Positions 15,814 to 24,296 of a DNA stretch of 64,000 bases are shown here, one piece after another; within the stretch, counting starts at the first letter, position 1; each line of letters begins with the position of its first letter. The DNA comes from Microbacterium sp. W4I4 (GTDB lineage Bacteria; Actinomycetota; Actinomycetes; Actinomycetales; Microbacteriaceae). The notes beneath the pieces are model-generated. The model searched no databases. It was not told the origin of the DNA and saw only the letters and a list, made by a program, of their open reading frames with translations. Where the stretch lies: NCBI RefSeq assembly GCF_030816235.1, contig NZ_JAUSXT010000001.1:2604001-2668000 (forward strand), given 5' to 3'. The translations under genes were made by a program, and so were the position numbers.

Positions 15814-15852
15814 GGGGCCACAGTTCCTGCCCCTCGCAGGAACTGTGGCCCC
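15814..15852 (-). terminator. Perfect 17-bp hairpin between sipW and the Ig-repeat gene
   Basis: A 17-bp perfect stem (15814-15830 with 15836-15852) closes over a CCCTC loop. It lies 39 bases after the sipW stop and 81 bases before the next start on the minus strand. It has no T-run, so it may act as an attenuator, an mRNA-stabilising element or a weak terminator separating sipW from the Ig-repeat gene. Confidence 0.6.
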
Positions 15853-15890
15853 GGTCCCGGCCCCAGTCCGAGTCGGTGGTGGTCAGTCGG

Positions 15891-16484
15891 TCAGATGCTG
15901 ATCGAGGCGGTGACCACGGTCGGGGTGACGGGCGCGACGGCATCCGCTGTCCTGTCGGGACGCAGCGCCCGCACGAAGTCGCGCAGGAATAGCAGGGCGA
16001 TCACGGCGGAGGGGATGCCGATGGCCAGGATCCGCACGATCGGCATGGAGAGGCCGATGAACACCCAACCGAGGATCGGAACCCAGCCGACAGCGCGGGG
16101 CTGAGTCGCCGAGGTGAGGGTGAAGGTCCACGGGTCCGCGCTCGCGTTGGCATCGCCCTTGGTGTGGAACACCCGGGCTCCGCCGGTCGAGTCGTCTGCG
16201 GTGATCGACAGGATGCGGTGAGTCACCAGTTCGGTCACGCCCGAGTCCTGCGGGGGCAGGTAGGTGATGATGTCGCCGACCTTCAGATCGGCGACCGGCA
16301 CCTCGCGCTCGAAGACGAGGCTTCCGCGCTCGAAGGTGCCGGACATCGAACCGCCGGTGATGACGTAGCGGTCCATGCCGAGCAGGCCGGGGACGAGCAT
16401 GAGCGCCACGATCGCCGTAGCGATGACGGCCACGATCGTGACCAGGGTGCTGCCGATTCTGCGTGTCGTGCGCGTGGTGCTCAT
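15891..16484 (-). CDS. sipW: SipW-type (ER-type) signal peptidase I
   Basis: A 197-residue membrane peptidase with an N-terminal anchor (about 11-35), catalytic Ser in VITGGSMSGTF, and the second catalytic position as His in LVTHRIL instead of the Lys of ordinary bacterial signal peptidases. GDAN supplies the conserved Asp, and one or two C-terminal helices follow (about 135-170). This Ser-His pattern is that of archaeal/ER peptidases and of Bacillus SipW, which processes TasA-type fibre proteins. It lies between two probable substrates in the same direction; a GGAGAGGAG ribosome binding site precedes the ATG. Confidence 0.9.
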   Translation of the reverse strand: MSTTRTTRRIGSTLVTIVAVIATAIVALMLVPGLLGMDRYVITGGSMSGTFERGSLVFEREVPVADLKVGDIITYLPPQDSGVTELVTHRILSITADDSTGGARVFHTKGDANASADPWTFTLTSATQPRAVGWVPILGWVFIGLSMPIVRILAIGIPSAVIALLFLRDFVRALRPDRTADAVAPVTPTVVTASISI

Positions 16485-16559
16485 GCTCGTCTCCTCTCCG
16501 GTCTCGGGTGACCGGGCTCAGCGTGCCGGGGGTGCGTCAGGTCGGAATATCGCTCCGGC

Positions 16560-17120
16560 TCACTGACCGATGGTGTCCGGCGCGGTCTGCGTGGAGTTCC
16601 AGGTGTACTTCGCGGTGGCGTTCTTGCCCTGCTCGACGTTCGCCGCCGACTGGGCGAGCGTGGTGCTGAACGTGTAGACGCGGGCCTCGCCGGCGGAGAA
16701 GCTGCCGAGGCTGAGCGGGCCGGCGGCGGTCAGGTCGCCGAAGGTGCCCGACCAGACAGGGGTGGGCTGCCCGGCGCGGGTGATCACGAGCGAGAGGTTC
16801 GACTTGGTGACGAAGCCGTTCGCCGCGTCCTCGGTCAGGGCGAAGTCCGCGGGAAGGGTGCCGGAGTTCGTGATGGTCACGGTGCCGTTCAGGGTGTCGC
16901 CCGGCTTGAGGTTCGCGGCGTTGAAGATCGCGGTGCCCGACTTCGAGTTGCTCTGCGTCAGGGTGCCGGTGCTGAACGCGTTCGCCGCGTTGACCGAGTT
17001 GGCGACGAAGTCGGCGCCGGAGCCGACGGTGATGGCTGCGGCGACCAGCAGGCCCGCGAGCGGCACGATGAGACGCTTGCGCGAGCGGGTGGGGGTCTGT
17101 GCGGCGATGTTCTCGTTCAT
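16560..17120 (-). CDS. TasA/camelysin-like SipW-dependent secreted protein
   Basis: A 186-residue protein. After a basic N-terminus (RSRKR) comes a hydrophobic core ([15 protein letters not shown]) and then [17 protein letters not shown], the pattern of SipW-dependent leaders (aromatic residue, Asn-rich turn, F-x-x-GTL). The mature part is a beta-sandwich with [20 protein letters not shown], as in TasA/CalY proteins that form biofilm fibres in Bacillus. It is the first gene of the tasA-like/sipW/Ig-repeat cluster and has a GAGAAGGA ribosome binding site. The 152-bp gap to dcd holds both divergent promoters. Confidence 0.82.
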   Translation of the reverse strand: MNENIAAQTPTRSRKRLIVPLAGLLVAAAITVGSGADFVANSVNAANAFSTGTLTQSNSKSGTAIFNAANLKPGDTLNGTVTITNSGTLPADFALTEDAANGFVTKSNLSLVITRAGQPTPVWSGTFGDLTAAGPLSLGSFSAGEARVYTFSTTLAQSAANVEQGKNATAKYTWNSTQTAPDTIGQ

Positions 17121-17260
17121 GGTTCCTTCTCGGGGATGAGGTCTTGTGGGGAGTGCCCCTGGAGAAGAAGCTATTCAGGCGCGGGCCACGGCCGACCCAC
17201 GGCCGGGCAACACGATGGCCATGCTTCGGCCACAGCTCCACGCGCGGGCAACAGCACCGA

Positions 17261-17266
17261 TACGCT
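17261..17266 (+). promoter_or_regulatory. -10 box TACGCT of leaderless dcd
   Basis: TACGCT lies 6 bases before the GTG at 17273. No Shine-Dalgarno sequence is present, so transcription probably starts at the start codon. Confidence 0.5.
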
Positions 17267-17272
17267 GAAGGC

Positions 17273-17878
17273 GTGCTTCTCAGCGACCGCGACATCAAGG
17301 CAGAAATCGCATCGGGCCGGATCGGGCTCAGCCCGTTCGACGGCGAGATGGTGCAGCCCTCGAGCGTCGACGTGCGGCTGGACCGGTACTTCCGACTGTT
17401 CGACAACCACAAGTACCCCTTCATCGACCCGTCCGTGGAGCAGCCCGAGCTGACCCGGCTGATCGAGGTGGACCCCGAAGAGCCGTTCATCCTGCACCCC
17501 GGGGAGTTCGCACTCGGGGCGACGTTCGAACGGGTGACGCTGCCCGATGACGTCGCCGCGCGACTGGAGGGCAAGTCCTCCTTGGGGCGCCTGGGCCTGA
17601 TCACGCACTCCACCGCAGGGTTCGTCGACCCCGGATTCAGCGGACACGTCACCCTGGAGCTCGCGAACGTCGCGACCCTGCCGATCAAGCTCTGGCCGGG
17701 CATGAAGATCGGCCAGTTCTGCTTCTTCCGTCTGACCTCGCCGACCGAGAACGCCTACGGCACCGGCCCCTATGGCAACCGCTACCAGGGGCAGCGGGGA
17801 CCCACGGCATCCCGCTCCTTCCAGAACTTCCACCGCACCGACGTGGGCACGACCGACGCAGGATCCATCGGAGGATGA
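17273..17878 (+). CDS. dcd: dCTP deaminase
   Basis: A 201-residue trimeric deaminase converting dCTP to dUTP (or dUMP in bifunctional forms) for dTTP synthesis. Family blocks are clear: [11 protein letters not shown] at the start, [12 protein letters not shown], the substrate loop [31 protein letters not shown] with the catalytic Glu, and the C-terminal [14 protein letters not shown] lid. The length matches other actinobacterial Dcd proteins. GTG start, leaderless. The next gene begins 1 base after its stop. Confidence 0.96.
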   Translation: MLLSDRDIKAEIASGRIGLSPFDGEMVQPSSVDVRLDRYFRLFDNHKYPFIDPSVEQPELTRLIEVDPEEPFILHPGEFALGATFERVTLPDDVAARLEGKSSLGRLGLITHSTAGFVDPGFSGHVTLELANVATLPIKLWPGMKIGQFCFFRLTSPTENAYGTGPYGNRYQGQRGPTASRSFQNFHRTDVGTTDAGSIGG

Positions 17879-17879
17879 C

Positions 17880-18485
17880 ATGGCCGACTCCAACCCGGAT
17901 GCCGAGAACCCGGACGCGGTGACGCCCGAGGGCGTTCCGGATGCGGTTCCCGATTCGTCGAACCCGGCTGCGGTTCCCGACCTCGACATCCCGGCTGTCG
18001 ACCTACCCGAACTCGCTGAGCCGGCCTCGGCCGTTCCCGAACCGGTCATCCCAGAACCCCAGATTCCGGATGCCGCGATCCCCAGCTCGCTGCTGGCGGA
18101 GCCCGTCATCCCACCCGCCCCGGTGGACGCGCGCGTGACGCGGGCGGACGGGCGTTCGACGTGGACCTCGGAGAGCGACGCGCCCGCCGCCGTCCGCCCC
18201 CGCGCGCGTGCCCGACTGGCTGCAGCCGCCCAGGCGGCGCGTGCAGCCGAGACGCCGGTGGTCCCGGAGCCGTCGCTCGCCCCGGAGGACGTCGTTCCGC
18301 CGTCGTCGGGTGCGTCATCCGGCGGCTATCGCGGGCTGACCGTGGTGATCTTCGCGATCCTGTTCGCGCTGCTGATCGGCGCGATCGTACTGATCGTCGT
18401 GCTGCTCAGCGGCGGCATCTCGCCCTTCCCGGCAGCCCTGGCATCCGTGGTCGGGCACGCTCTGGCGGTTGCGCCGCCGGTCTGA
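17880..18485 (+). CDS. Pro/Asp-rich protein with C-terminal membrane helix
   Basis: A 201-residue protein of unknown function. Residues 1-85 are an acidic, proline-rich repeat (PDAVPDSSNPAAVPDLDIP), residues 95-125 are basic and helical, and residues about 150-175 form one membrane helix (LTVVIFAILFALLIGAIVLI). It is a tail-anchored type of architecture with a long disordered cytoplasmic part. It directly follows dcd and precedes the LCP gene, so a cell-envelope role is possible; no enzyme motif is seen. Confidence 0.65.
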   Translation: MADSNPDAENPDAVTPEGVPDAVPDSSNPAAVPDLDIPAVDLPELAEPASAVPEPVIPEPQIPDAAIPSSLLAEPVIPPAPVDARVTRADGRSTWTSESDAPAAVRPRARARLAAAAQAARAAETPVVPEPSLAPEDVVPPSSGASSGGYRGLTVVIFAILFALLIGAIVLIVVLLSGGISPFPAALASVVGHALAVAPPV

Positions 18486-18544
18486 CCGGCGGTCCCGCAG
18501 CGCGCCCCCAGGATAGGCTCAGACGCTCCAGCCAAGATCTGAGC

Positions 18545-19585
18545 ATGCACTCAGACTTCGCAGACCTCGGCTTCACCGACGAGACGCGCACTCAGGCGCT
18601 TCCCGTTCGCGGCGGGACTGCGAGGCCTCCCCGCAAGCAGCGCGACAAGGTGAAGGTCGCCTTTCTCATCATCCTCGGCATCGTCGTGGCCGCTCTGATC
18701 GCGGGCGGCATCTACGTGTGGACGCTCTTCAACTCGTTCAGTCAGGTGACGGTGATCGACGACGCCTTCCCTGACGATGCGGGTCGTCCCGTCGCGGTCG
18801 CCGAGGCGCAGACCTTCCTCCTGCTCGGATCGGATTCCCGTGCGAGCGGAGAGGCCACGATCCGAGGGCGCTCCGACACGATCATGGTCGCCCACATCCC
18901 CGCCGATCACAGCACGGTGCAGGTCATGTCGATCATGCGCGACAACTGGGTCCCGATCCCCGGCCACGGCGAGACGAAGATCAACGCGGCCACGGCCTTC
19001 GGCGGCATCCCGCTGATGGTCCAGACCGTCGAGGGCATTCTCGACACCCGCATCGACCACGTCGCCATCATCGACTTCGAGAGCTTCAAGGGTCTGACGA
19101 CGGCGGTCGGCGGCGTGACGGTCGACAACTCGACGGCGTTCAAGGCGGGGTCGGGCGAGCACTTCGCGGCGGGGGAGATCACGCTGGAGGGGGCGGATGC
19201 TCTGGCCTTCGTCCGCGAGCGCAAGGCGTTCTCGAAGGGCGACTACCAGCGCGCGGCCAACCAGCAGCTGCTGGTGAAGGGGCTCATCTCGAAGATCCTC
19301 AGCGCCGAGACGCTTGCCAACCCGGGTCGCGTGAGTGCGCTCGTCGATCAGGTCTCGCCCTTCCTGTCGACGGATGAGGGACTCGACGCCGGGTATCTCG
19401 CGGGACTGGCCGTGACGATGAGGGACATCCGCGCCGCCGACGTGCGCTTCTTCACGTCGCCGACACTCGGCACGGGAACCATCAAGGGGCAGTCGATCGT
19501 GAAGCCCGACTGGGACGGCCTCGCCACGATCAGCCAGGCCATCAAGGACGGAACCCTCGACCAGTACGAGCCGACGGGCAAGTAG
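18545..19585 (+). CDS. LytR-CpsA-Psr (LCP) family cell-wall glycopolymer ligase
   Basis: A 346-residue protein with a basic cytoplasmic tail, one membrane helix (about 37-60) and an extracellular LCP domain. LCP hallmarks are LLLGSDSRA, DTIMVAHIPA, the MSIMRDNWVPIPGHGETKIN block with the phosphate-binding Arg, and FVRERKAFSKGDYQRAANQQ. LCP proteins transfer glycopolymers from undecaprenyl carriers to peptidoglycan or other wall acceptors. TAGGCT near 18515 is a likely -10 box, giving a short leader. Confidence 0.92.
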   Translation: MHSDFADLGFTDETRTQALPVRGGTARPPRKQRDKVKVAFLIILGIVVAALIAGGIYVWTLFNSFSQVTVIDDAFPDDAGRPVAVAEAQTFLLLGSDSRASGEATIRGRSDTIMVAHIPADHSTVQVMSIMRDNWVPIPGHGETKINAATAFGGIPLMVQTVEGILDTRIDHVAIIDFESFKGLTTAVGGVTVDNSTAFKAGSGEHFAAGEITLEGADALAFVRERKAFSKGDYQRAANQQLLVKGLISKILSAETLANPGRVSALVDQVSPFLSTDEGLDAGYLAGLAVTMRDIRAADVRFFTSPTLGTGTIKGQSIVKPDWDGLATISQAIKDGTLDQYEPTGK

Positions 19586-19655
19586 CCGGACGAACGGTCG
19601 GATGCCGCGGACGCACGGTCGGGTGCGGCATCCGCTCTTCCTCGAGGCTGGAAGC

Positions 19656-20855
19656 ATGACCTCAACCGCCCCAGTGCCGACTTCGATCGCCTCTCCCCGA
19701 CGCATGCCCTACGGTGCGCTGCTGGCGATGATGGCGATGAGCTTTCTGCTCGTCAGCGCCGAGTTCCTGCCCAACGGCGTGCTCACCGAGATCTCCACGG
19801 AGCTGGGCGTCACGCCCGGTCAGGCGGGCCAGCTGGTCACCGTGACCGCGCTCGCCGGACTGCTCGTCGCGCCGACCGTCGGGCTCGCGCTTCCGCGGCT
19901 GGATCGCCGCACGCTGCTGGTGTGGATGGCGGTGCTCGCGGCCGTGTCGAACCTGGTCGTCGCGATCGCGCCCAGCCTGCCGCTGATGCTGCTGGCACGG
20001 GTGCTGCTGGGAGCGGCGCTGTCGGGCTTCTGGACCATGTCGATCACGGTGGCCGCGCGCATCGCGGGGCCGGAGCGGCTGGGGCGTGCGGTGATGTTCA
20101 CCTCTGCCGGGACGTCGCTCGCGACCGTCGCCGGAGTGCCCGTGGGCGTCATGCTCAGCCAGGTGCTCGATTGGCGGGGCGTGTTCGGCATCGCCGCGGC
20201 GGCCACCGCACTGCTCGCGATCGCGCTGCGCGCCCTGCTCCCGTCCGTGCCGGCCGAGAACGTCGCGCGCCTGTCGGTGCTGGTGGAGACGCTGCGTCGG
20301 CCGGGCATCGGCCTCGGGTTCGTCGGCCATGTGCTGGTGATCTTCGGGCACGCGCTCGCGTACACCTACATCCGTCTGGCACTGGACCGCGTGCAGGTGG
20401 GCGGCGTCGCGATCGACGAGGGCACGGTCGTGCTGCTGCTGGCCGTGTTCGGCATCGGCGGCTTCATCGGCAATCTCGTGATCGGCGCCGCCATCGACCG
20501 CACCTACCGGCTGCTCGCGGTGATCACGCCGCTGGTCATCGCCGTCGCGCTGATGGTCGTCATCCTCGGCGCGGGTTCGCTGTGGACCGTCGGCGCCGTC
20601 TCCTTCGTGTGGGGATTCTTCTTCGCCTCGTGGCTGCTCATCGTGAACACCTGGGTCGGGCACCGGATGCCGGATCGGCTGGAGGCGGGAGGCGGGCTGG
20701 TCGTGGTCGGATTCCAGGCGGCGATCATGCTGGCGGCGGGAGCCGGCGGGATGCTGGTGGACGGGATCGGCATCGAGCTCGCGTACACGACGGGTGCGGT
20801 GACTCTCGCCGTGGGCGCCGTGCTGTTCGGCCTGTCGGACCGCCGCGGCCGCTGA
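19656..20855 (+). CDS. MFS efflux permease
   Basis: A 399-residue, 12-helix transporter of the major facilitator superfamily, DHA/sugar-efflux (AraJ, SotB-like) type. It opens with ALLAMMAMSFLLVSAEFLPN and carries a motif A-like loop between helices 2 and 3 (ALPRLDRRTLLV). The ATG at 19656 was chosen so that the first helix begins about 25 residues in; an upstream start at 19602 lies close to the LCP stop. It probably exports drugs or sugars. Confidence 0.85.
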   Translation: MTSTAPVPTSIASPRRMPYGALLAMMAMSFLLVSAEFLPNGVLTEISTELGVTPGQAGQLVTVTALAGLLVAPTVGLALPRLDRRTLLVWMAVLAAVSNLVVAIAPSLPLMLLARVLLGAALSGFWTMSITVAARIAGPERLGRAVMFTSAGTSLATVAGVPVGVMLSQVLDWRGVFGIAAAATALLAIALRALLPSVPAENVARLSVLVETLRRPGIGLGFVGHVLVIFGHALAYTYIRLALDRVQVGGVAIDEGTVVLLLAVFGIGGFIGNLVIGAAIDRTYRLLAVITPLVIAVALMVVILGAGSLWTVGAVSFVWGFFFASWLLIVNTWVGHRMPDRLEAGGGLVVVGFQAAIMLAAGAGGMLVDGIGIELAYTTGAVTLAVGAVLFGLSDRRGR

Positions 20856-20895
20856 CGCGGGCCGGGCGCGGGCGCGGCGCGGGGCCACGCCCAGG

Positions 20896-21071
20896 GTGGA
20901 TCAGAAACGCTGCGGAGACAGGCCCGGGAGCAGCGTTTTCGATCCACGCCGTGGCGCGCGGATGGAAAACGTCGGTGGGAGGGGCTGGGAACCGGCGGTT
21001 TCCATCCGCATGGCTGTTGCGCGGATGGAAAACGTCGGTGGGGCGGGCCGGGAACCGGCAGTTTCCATCCG
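20896..21071. repeat. Cluster of three intergenic inverted repeats, two nearly identical
   Basis: The gap 20856-21099 holds no gene. Three hairpin elements follow one another: arms 20896-20913/20930-20947 (16 of 18 paired), 20958-20968/20999-21009 (GCGGATGGAAA with its complement) and 21022-21031/21062-21071. The second and third are near-copies of one unit of about 53 bp, repeated with a 62-bp period, and both contain GGATGGAAAACGTCGGTGG. They lie between convergent genes. Confidence 0.75.
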
Positions 21072-21099
21072 TGCGAGGCGGACGCATCCGCCGGATGAG

Positions 21100-21960
21100 T
21101 CAGACGGATGCCAGGGAGCCGCGACTGCGCCAACTGGACGGCGTCATGCCGGTGTGCCGGCGGAACGCGCGGCTGAAGCCCTCGTCCGAGCCGTAGCCCA
21201 GTTCACGAGAGACCTCGCTCACGCCGCGGCCGTCCATGAGCAGCGCACGCGCAGCGCGCATGCGCACCTCGGCTACATGCTGCGCAGGCGACCGGCCGAA
21301 TGCGATGCGGAACCGCTCGGCGAACACTGATCGTGACAGGGCGCTCAGCGCGGCCATGCTCTCGACCGTCCAGTCGCGGCCCGGGTCGCTGCGCACTGCG
21401 TCGATCACGCGCTCCAGGAAGGGATCGCCGGTGGCGGAGGGCCAGCCCTGCGGGGCGCAACCCAGTCGCGACCACGCGCGGATCACCGACTGCAGCAGTG
21501 TGGTCGCCATCATCCGGCAGATCACGAGGTCGCCGCGGCCGTGGTCGACGGCGTCGTCACTGCCCATGTGCTGGGCGAGGGCGGCGGCTGCCGGTTCGAG
21601 CTCGTCGAAGTGGTGGATCCAGGCGGAGTCGGGCAGGAGGTCGGCGAGGTGCGCGGCGCTGTCGGCCCAGTTCAGGTGCGAGATGAGCACGCCGGACCCC
21701 GCCGGCACGTGGATCGTGAGCGCGCGCTTTCCGGACACCAGCAGCGCATCGCCCGAGGCCAGATGCTCGGGTAGCGGTGTACCGGCCGGCAGGTGGATAT
21801 CCCCGTCGAGGACGTATACGAGCGAGAGTCCGGCATCGCCGACCGCGATCGCCTGATCGGTGACGGACAGGATGCGGTGCTGCGAGCGAACACTGATCGC
21901 GACGTCTCCGAGGAGGCGCTCCAGCGCGTCGTCGTGCAGGGGCGGCGCGGCGATGCTCAT
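21100..21960 (-). CDS. AraC-family transcriptional regulator
   Basis: A 286-residue regulator with an N-terminal AraC_binding_2/cupin_6-like sensor domain (about 1-170) and a C-terminal pair of HTH motifs (MAALSALSRSVFAERFRIAF, and VSRELGYGSDEGFSRAFRRH). Cupin_6 members often control oxidoreductase or efflux genes. It is convergent with the MFS gene, with the inverted-repeat cluster between them. Its target is unknown. Confidence 0.88.
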   Translation of the reverse strand: MSIAAPPLHDDALERLLGDVAISVRSQHRILSVTDQAIAVGDAGLSLVYVLDGDIHLPAGTPLPEHLASGDALLVSGKRALTIHVPAGSGVLISHLNWADSAAHLADLLPDSAWIHHFDELEPAAAALAQHMGSDDAVDHGRGDLVICRMMATTLLQSVIRAWSRLGCAPQGWPSATGDPFLERVIDAVRSDPGRDWTVESMAALSALSRSVFAERFRIAFGRSPAQHVAEVRMRAARALLMDGRGVSEVSRELGYGSDEGFSRAFRRHTGMTPSSWRSRGSLASV

Positions 21961-21994
21961 GCGTCAGGAGAACCGTCCGTCGCGTCCCCCTATT

Positions 21995-22034
21995 CCGAAA
22001 CGGCCCGGCGGCTGATGCCGTCGGGCCGTTTCGG
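21995..22034 (-). terminator. Hairpin downstream of the minus-strand marR-like gene
   Basis: CCGAAACGGCCCG (21995-22007) pairs perfectly with 22022-22034 over a 14-base loop, starting 11 bases after the stop codon at 22045. It is a GC-rich stem without a clear T-run and also lies upstream of the AraC gene. Confidence 0.55.
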
Positions 22035-22044
22035 GTGCTGAAGC

Positions 22045-22782
22045 TCAGCCGTGGTGGTGGTGGAAATGGACGTGCGCCGGGGCGCCGCGGTGAGAGAAGC
22101 GGCGACCGCCGAACCCCTCTCCGCGTCGGAAGCGGTCGCCGGGGCCGAAGCCCTCACCACGCGGGTGCTCGCCCGGTTCGGACCCTTCGCCGGGTCCGAA
22201 GCCTCTGAAGCGCCCGCCGTGCCCGGAGTCCTCGCCGCGCCCGGAGTGCTCGCCGTGGAATCCGTGACGGAAGCGCTCGCCGTGGAATCCGTGGCCGAAG
22301 CCGCGGTGTCCGCCGGGATGCCGATGGCCGAATCGACCCTCGCGTCGGGGGAGACGGCGGCCCTCGGCCCAGCCGAACTCGCGCGCGATCTTCTCGAGCG
22401 ATGCGGTCATGGTGGCGTACTCCTCAGGGGAGACGGCGCCGGCGACGCGGGCGCGGATCTCGTCCACGGCGATGCCGAGGCGCTGCTTCGCGAGGGTGCC
22501 GGCCTCGGTGAGGGTCCAGCCCTCCTTGCTGCGCTCGACCCAGCCGAGTTCCAGAAGGCGGTGCAGCTTGCGTGCGCGCAGCGGGCGGTCGGATGCCGCG
22601 GGTGCGGCGAACGTGCCGTCGATGCGGTTCAGCATCCGCCACTCGCGACGCGTGATGCCCTCGTCGTCGAAGACGGTGGCGAGCTCGGCGCGCAGCAGGC
22701 GGTCGACTGCCGTGATCCAGTAGCCGAACGGGCGGCTGTTCTCGGTGGTGTTGTCGTTGTCGTTCGTGTCAGTGGTGTTCAT
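22045..22782 (-). CDS. MarR-like regulator with long His/Gly-rich tail
   Basis: A 245-residue protein. Residues about 20-140 form a MarR-type winged helix (GITRREWRMLNRIDG, LHRLLELGWVERSKEGWTLTEAG). Residues about 150-245 are a low-complexity tail with many His, Gly, Arg and Phe (HGFHGERFRHGFHGEHSGRG) ending HVHFHHHHG. Such tails can bind nickel, zinc or copper, so metal sensing or buffering is plausible but not shown. The ATG at 22782 has an AAAGGA site; an upstream in-frame start would run into the operator array. It diverges from a second MarR gene. Confidence 0.8.
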   Translation of the reverse strand: MNTTDTNDNDNTTENSRPFGYWITAVDRLLRAELATVFDDEGITRREWRMLNRIDGTFAAPAASDRPLRARKLHRLLELGWVERSKEGWTLTEAGTLAKQRLGIAVDEIRARVAGAVSPEEYATMTASLEKIAREFGWAEGRRLPRREGRFGHRHPGGHRGFGHGFHGERFRHGFHGEHSGRGEDSGHGGRFRGFGPGEGSEPGEHPRGEGFGPGDRFRRGEGFGGRRFSHRGAPAHVHFHHHHG

Positions 22783-22793
22783 GGTGTTCCTTT

Positions 22794-22846
22794 GCATGTC
22801 ATAGTGCATATGCATGTAGTGTGACATGCGAGTGCAGTGCATGTCA
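22794..22846. promoter_or_regulatory. Operator array between divergent MarR regulators
   Basis: GCATGTCA occurs at 22794-22801 and 22839-22846, and its complement TGACATGC at 22822-22829, giving two overlapping inverted repeats. Further related words (GCATATGCATGT, CACATGTA) fill the gap. The region is AT-rich relative to its surroundings and covers both promoters, as expected for MarR autoregulation. Confidence 0.75.
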
Positions 22847-22867
22847 AATCACATGTAAAATCGCCCT

Positions 22868-23371
22868 ATGACCGCAGACCCCGTCGACCCCGCCGACATC
22901 ATCGCGGCCGCGCTGTCGCGGCTGCGCGGTCGGCGCCAGCATCCGCACGACCACGGACCCCACGAGCACGGGCCGCACGGAATGCGCCCGCGCGGCCGAC
23001 GCAGCCCGTGGGGTGCCGATGGCGGTCTGCGGCACGGTGCGCCGGCACTGATCCGCATGGTGGAGGCGCTGTCCGCGGCATCCGAACCGCTCAGCGTGAG
23101 CGGCCTGGCCGAGGCGATCGGCGTCGATCAGCCGCGCGCCTCTCGCCTGGTGCAGCAGGGGGTCGACCGCGGCTGGGTGCGCCGCGAGGCCGACCCCGAC
23201 GACGCGCGACGCACGCGGATCGCACTCACCTCCGAGGGAGTGCGTCTGTTCCGCGGCGTGCGCGGCGAGCGACGCGAGGCGCTCGGCCGGGCGCTCGCCG
23301 CCTTCACCGACGAGGAGAGCGCTGAACTCGCACGACTGCTCACCAAGCTCGCCGACAACTGGAACGTCTGA
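22868..23371 (+). CDS. MarR-family regulator with His-rich N-terminal segment
   Basis: A 167-residue MarR protein. The winged helix covers about residues 55-150 (LAEAIGVDQPRASRLVQQGV, wing VRREADPDDARRTRIALTSEG). Residues 20-45 are His/Pro/Arg-rich (RRQHPHDHGPHEHGPHG), like the tail of its divergent neighbour. It is probably autoregulated through the shared GCATGTCA sites. Confidence 0.85.
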   Translation: MTADPVDPADIIAAALSRLRGRRQHPHDHGPHEHGPHGMRPRGRRSPWGADGGLRHGAPALIRMVEALSAASEPLSVSGLAEAIGVDQPRASRLVQQGVDRGWVRREADPDDARRTRIALTSEGVRLFRGVRGERREALGRALAAFTDEESAELARLLTKLADNWNV

Positions 23372-23372
23372 G

Positions 23373-24278
23373 CTACCGCTGTTCGGCGCGCTCACGTCGG
23401 TCGTCGACGGCGGCATCCCCGACTGCGGAGAGGCCGCCCGCGGCGAAGGCGAGCACAGCATCCAGCACCGGATCGGCGGCGAGGATGCGATTGTGGCCGA
23501 AGCCGCGGGTGAGTAAGAGGTGCGAGCGTCCGCTGTGTGCGGCCGCGAGGTCGCGGGAGTTCTGCGCATCGATCCGCATGTCGTTCTCGTCGTGCGCGAC
23601 GAGCAGCTCGACGCCGGCGGGGAGCGGGTTCGCCAGAGAGTCGAAGAGCGCGTCCGACTCCGCGCGGGTCAGGCCCAGGCGGCGGTAGAAGGCCTTCTCG
23701 AAGGCCGCGCGCACCCGAGGCGTGAGCCGCAGCATCCGCTGGAACTCGTCGTGCAACGCGCTCCCTGTTCCCGCGCCTGCGATCGAGACGACGCCGCGCG
23801 TCGGTACACCGGCTCGCACGGCGGCGAGCGCGGCGAAGGCGCCGAAGGAGTGGCCCACGATGATGTCGAAGGGGCCGTCGGATGCGCTCAGCCGGCGCGC
23901 GGCGGAGATCCAGTCCCGCGCGTCGGTGCGTTTTCCGGCGGAGTCGCCGTGGGCCGGAGCATCGAATCCGACGACGCGGTAGCCCTCTCCGACGAGATCG
24001 CGCACGAGGGTCGCGAACTGCGAGGTGCGTCCATTCCAGCCGTGCATGACCAGCGCCGCGCGCGTTCCGGTTCCCCACTGGTAGGTCGTGACCGCGTTGC
24101 CCTGCACGTCGATCACCTCCCGCCGCGCCGCCCGGTGGGTGGTGAGGTCGTCCGCGCGCACTCGCATTCTCGGTGACGTCGTCAGAAACGCGGAGTGCGC
24201 CAGTCGTCCCGCGATGGCCGGAGAGACGGCGCCGGTGAGTCGGATGCTGCGCTCGACGGCGCTCATGGGCGAGGACAC
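23373..24278 (-). CDS. Alpha/beta hydrolase
   Basis: A 301-residue serine hydrolase. The oxyanion region is MHGWNGRTSQF (near 90), the nucleophile elbow is VGHSFGAFAAL (near 150), an acid candidate is in HDENDMRID and the catalytic His is in GFGHNRIL. The GTG at 24278 has a GGAG site 8 bases upstream; an ATG four codons in is an alternative. It diverges from a TetR gene across a perfect operator and is probably repressed by it. The substrate is unknown. Confidence 0.85.
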   Translation of the reverse strand: MSSPMSAVERSIRLTGAVSPAIAGRLAHSAFLTTSPRMRVRADDLTTHRAARREVIDVQGNAVTTYQWGTGTRAALVMHGWNGRTSQFATLVRDLVGEGYRVVGFDAPAHGDSAGKRTDARDWISAARRLSASDGPFDIIVGHSFGAFAALAAVRAGVPTRGVVSIAGAGTGSALHDEFQRMLRLTPRVRAAFEKAFYRRLGLTRAESDALFDSLANPLPAGVELLVAHDENDMRIDAQNSRDLAAAHSGRSHLLLTRGFGHNRILAADPVLDAVLAFAAGGLSAVGDAAVDDRRERAEQR

Positions 24279-24296
24279 GATGGATGCTCCAATCAA

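Noticed and set aside
16537..17703. Minus-strand frame crossing the TasA-like gene and dcd
   Set aside because: It uses the wrong frame of the TasA-like gene and is antisense to dcd, which is a textbook match.
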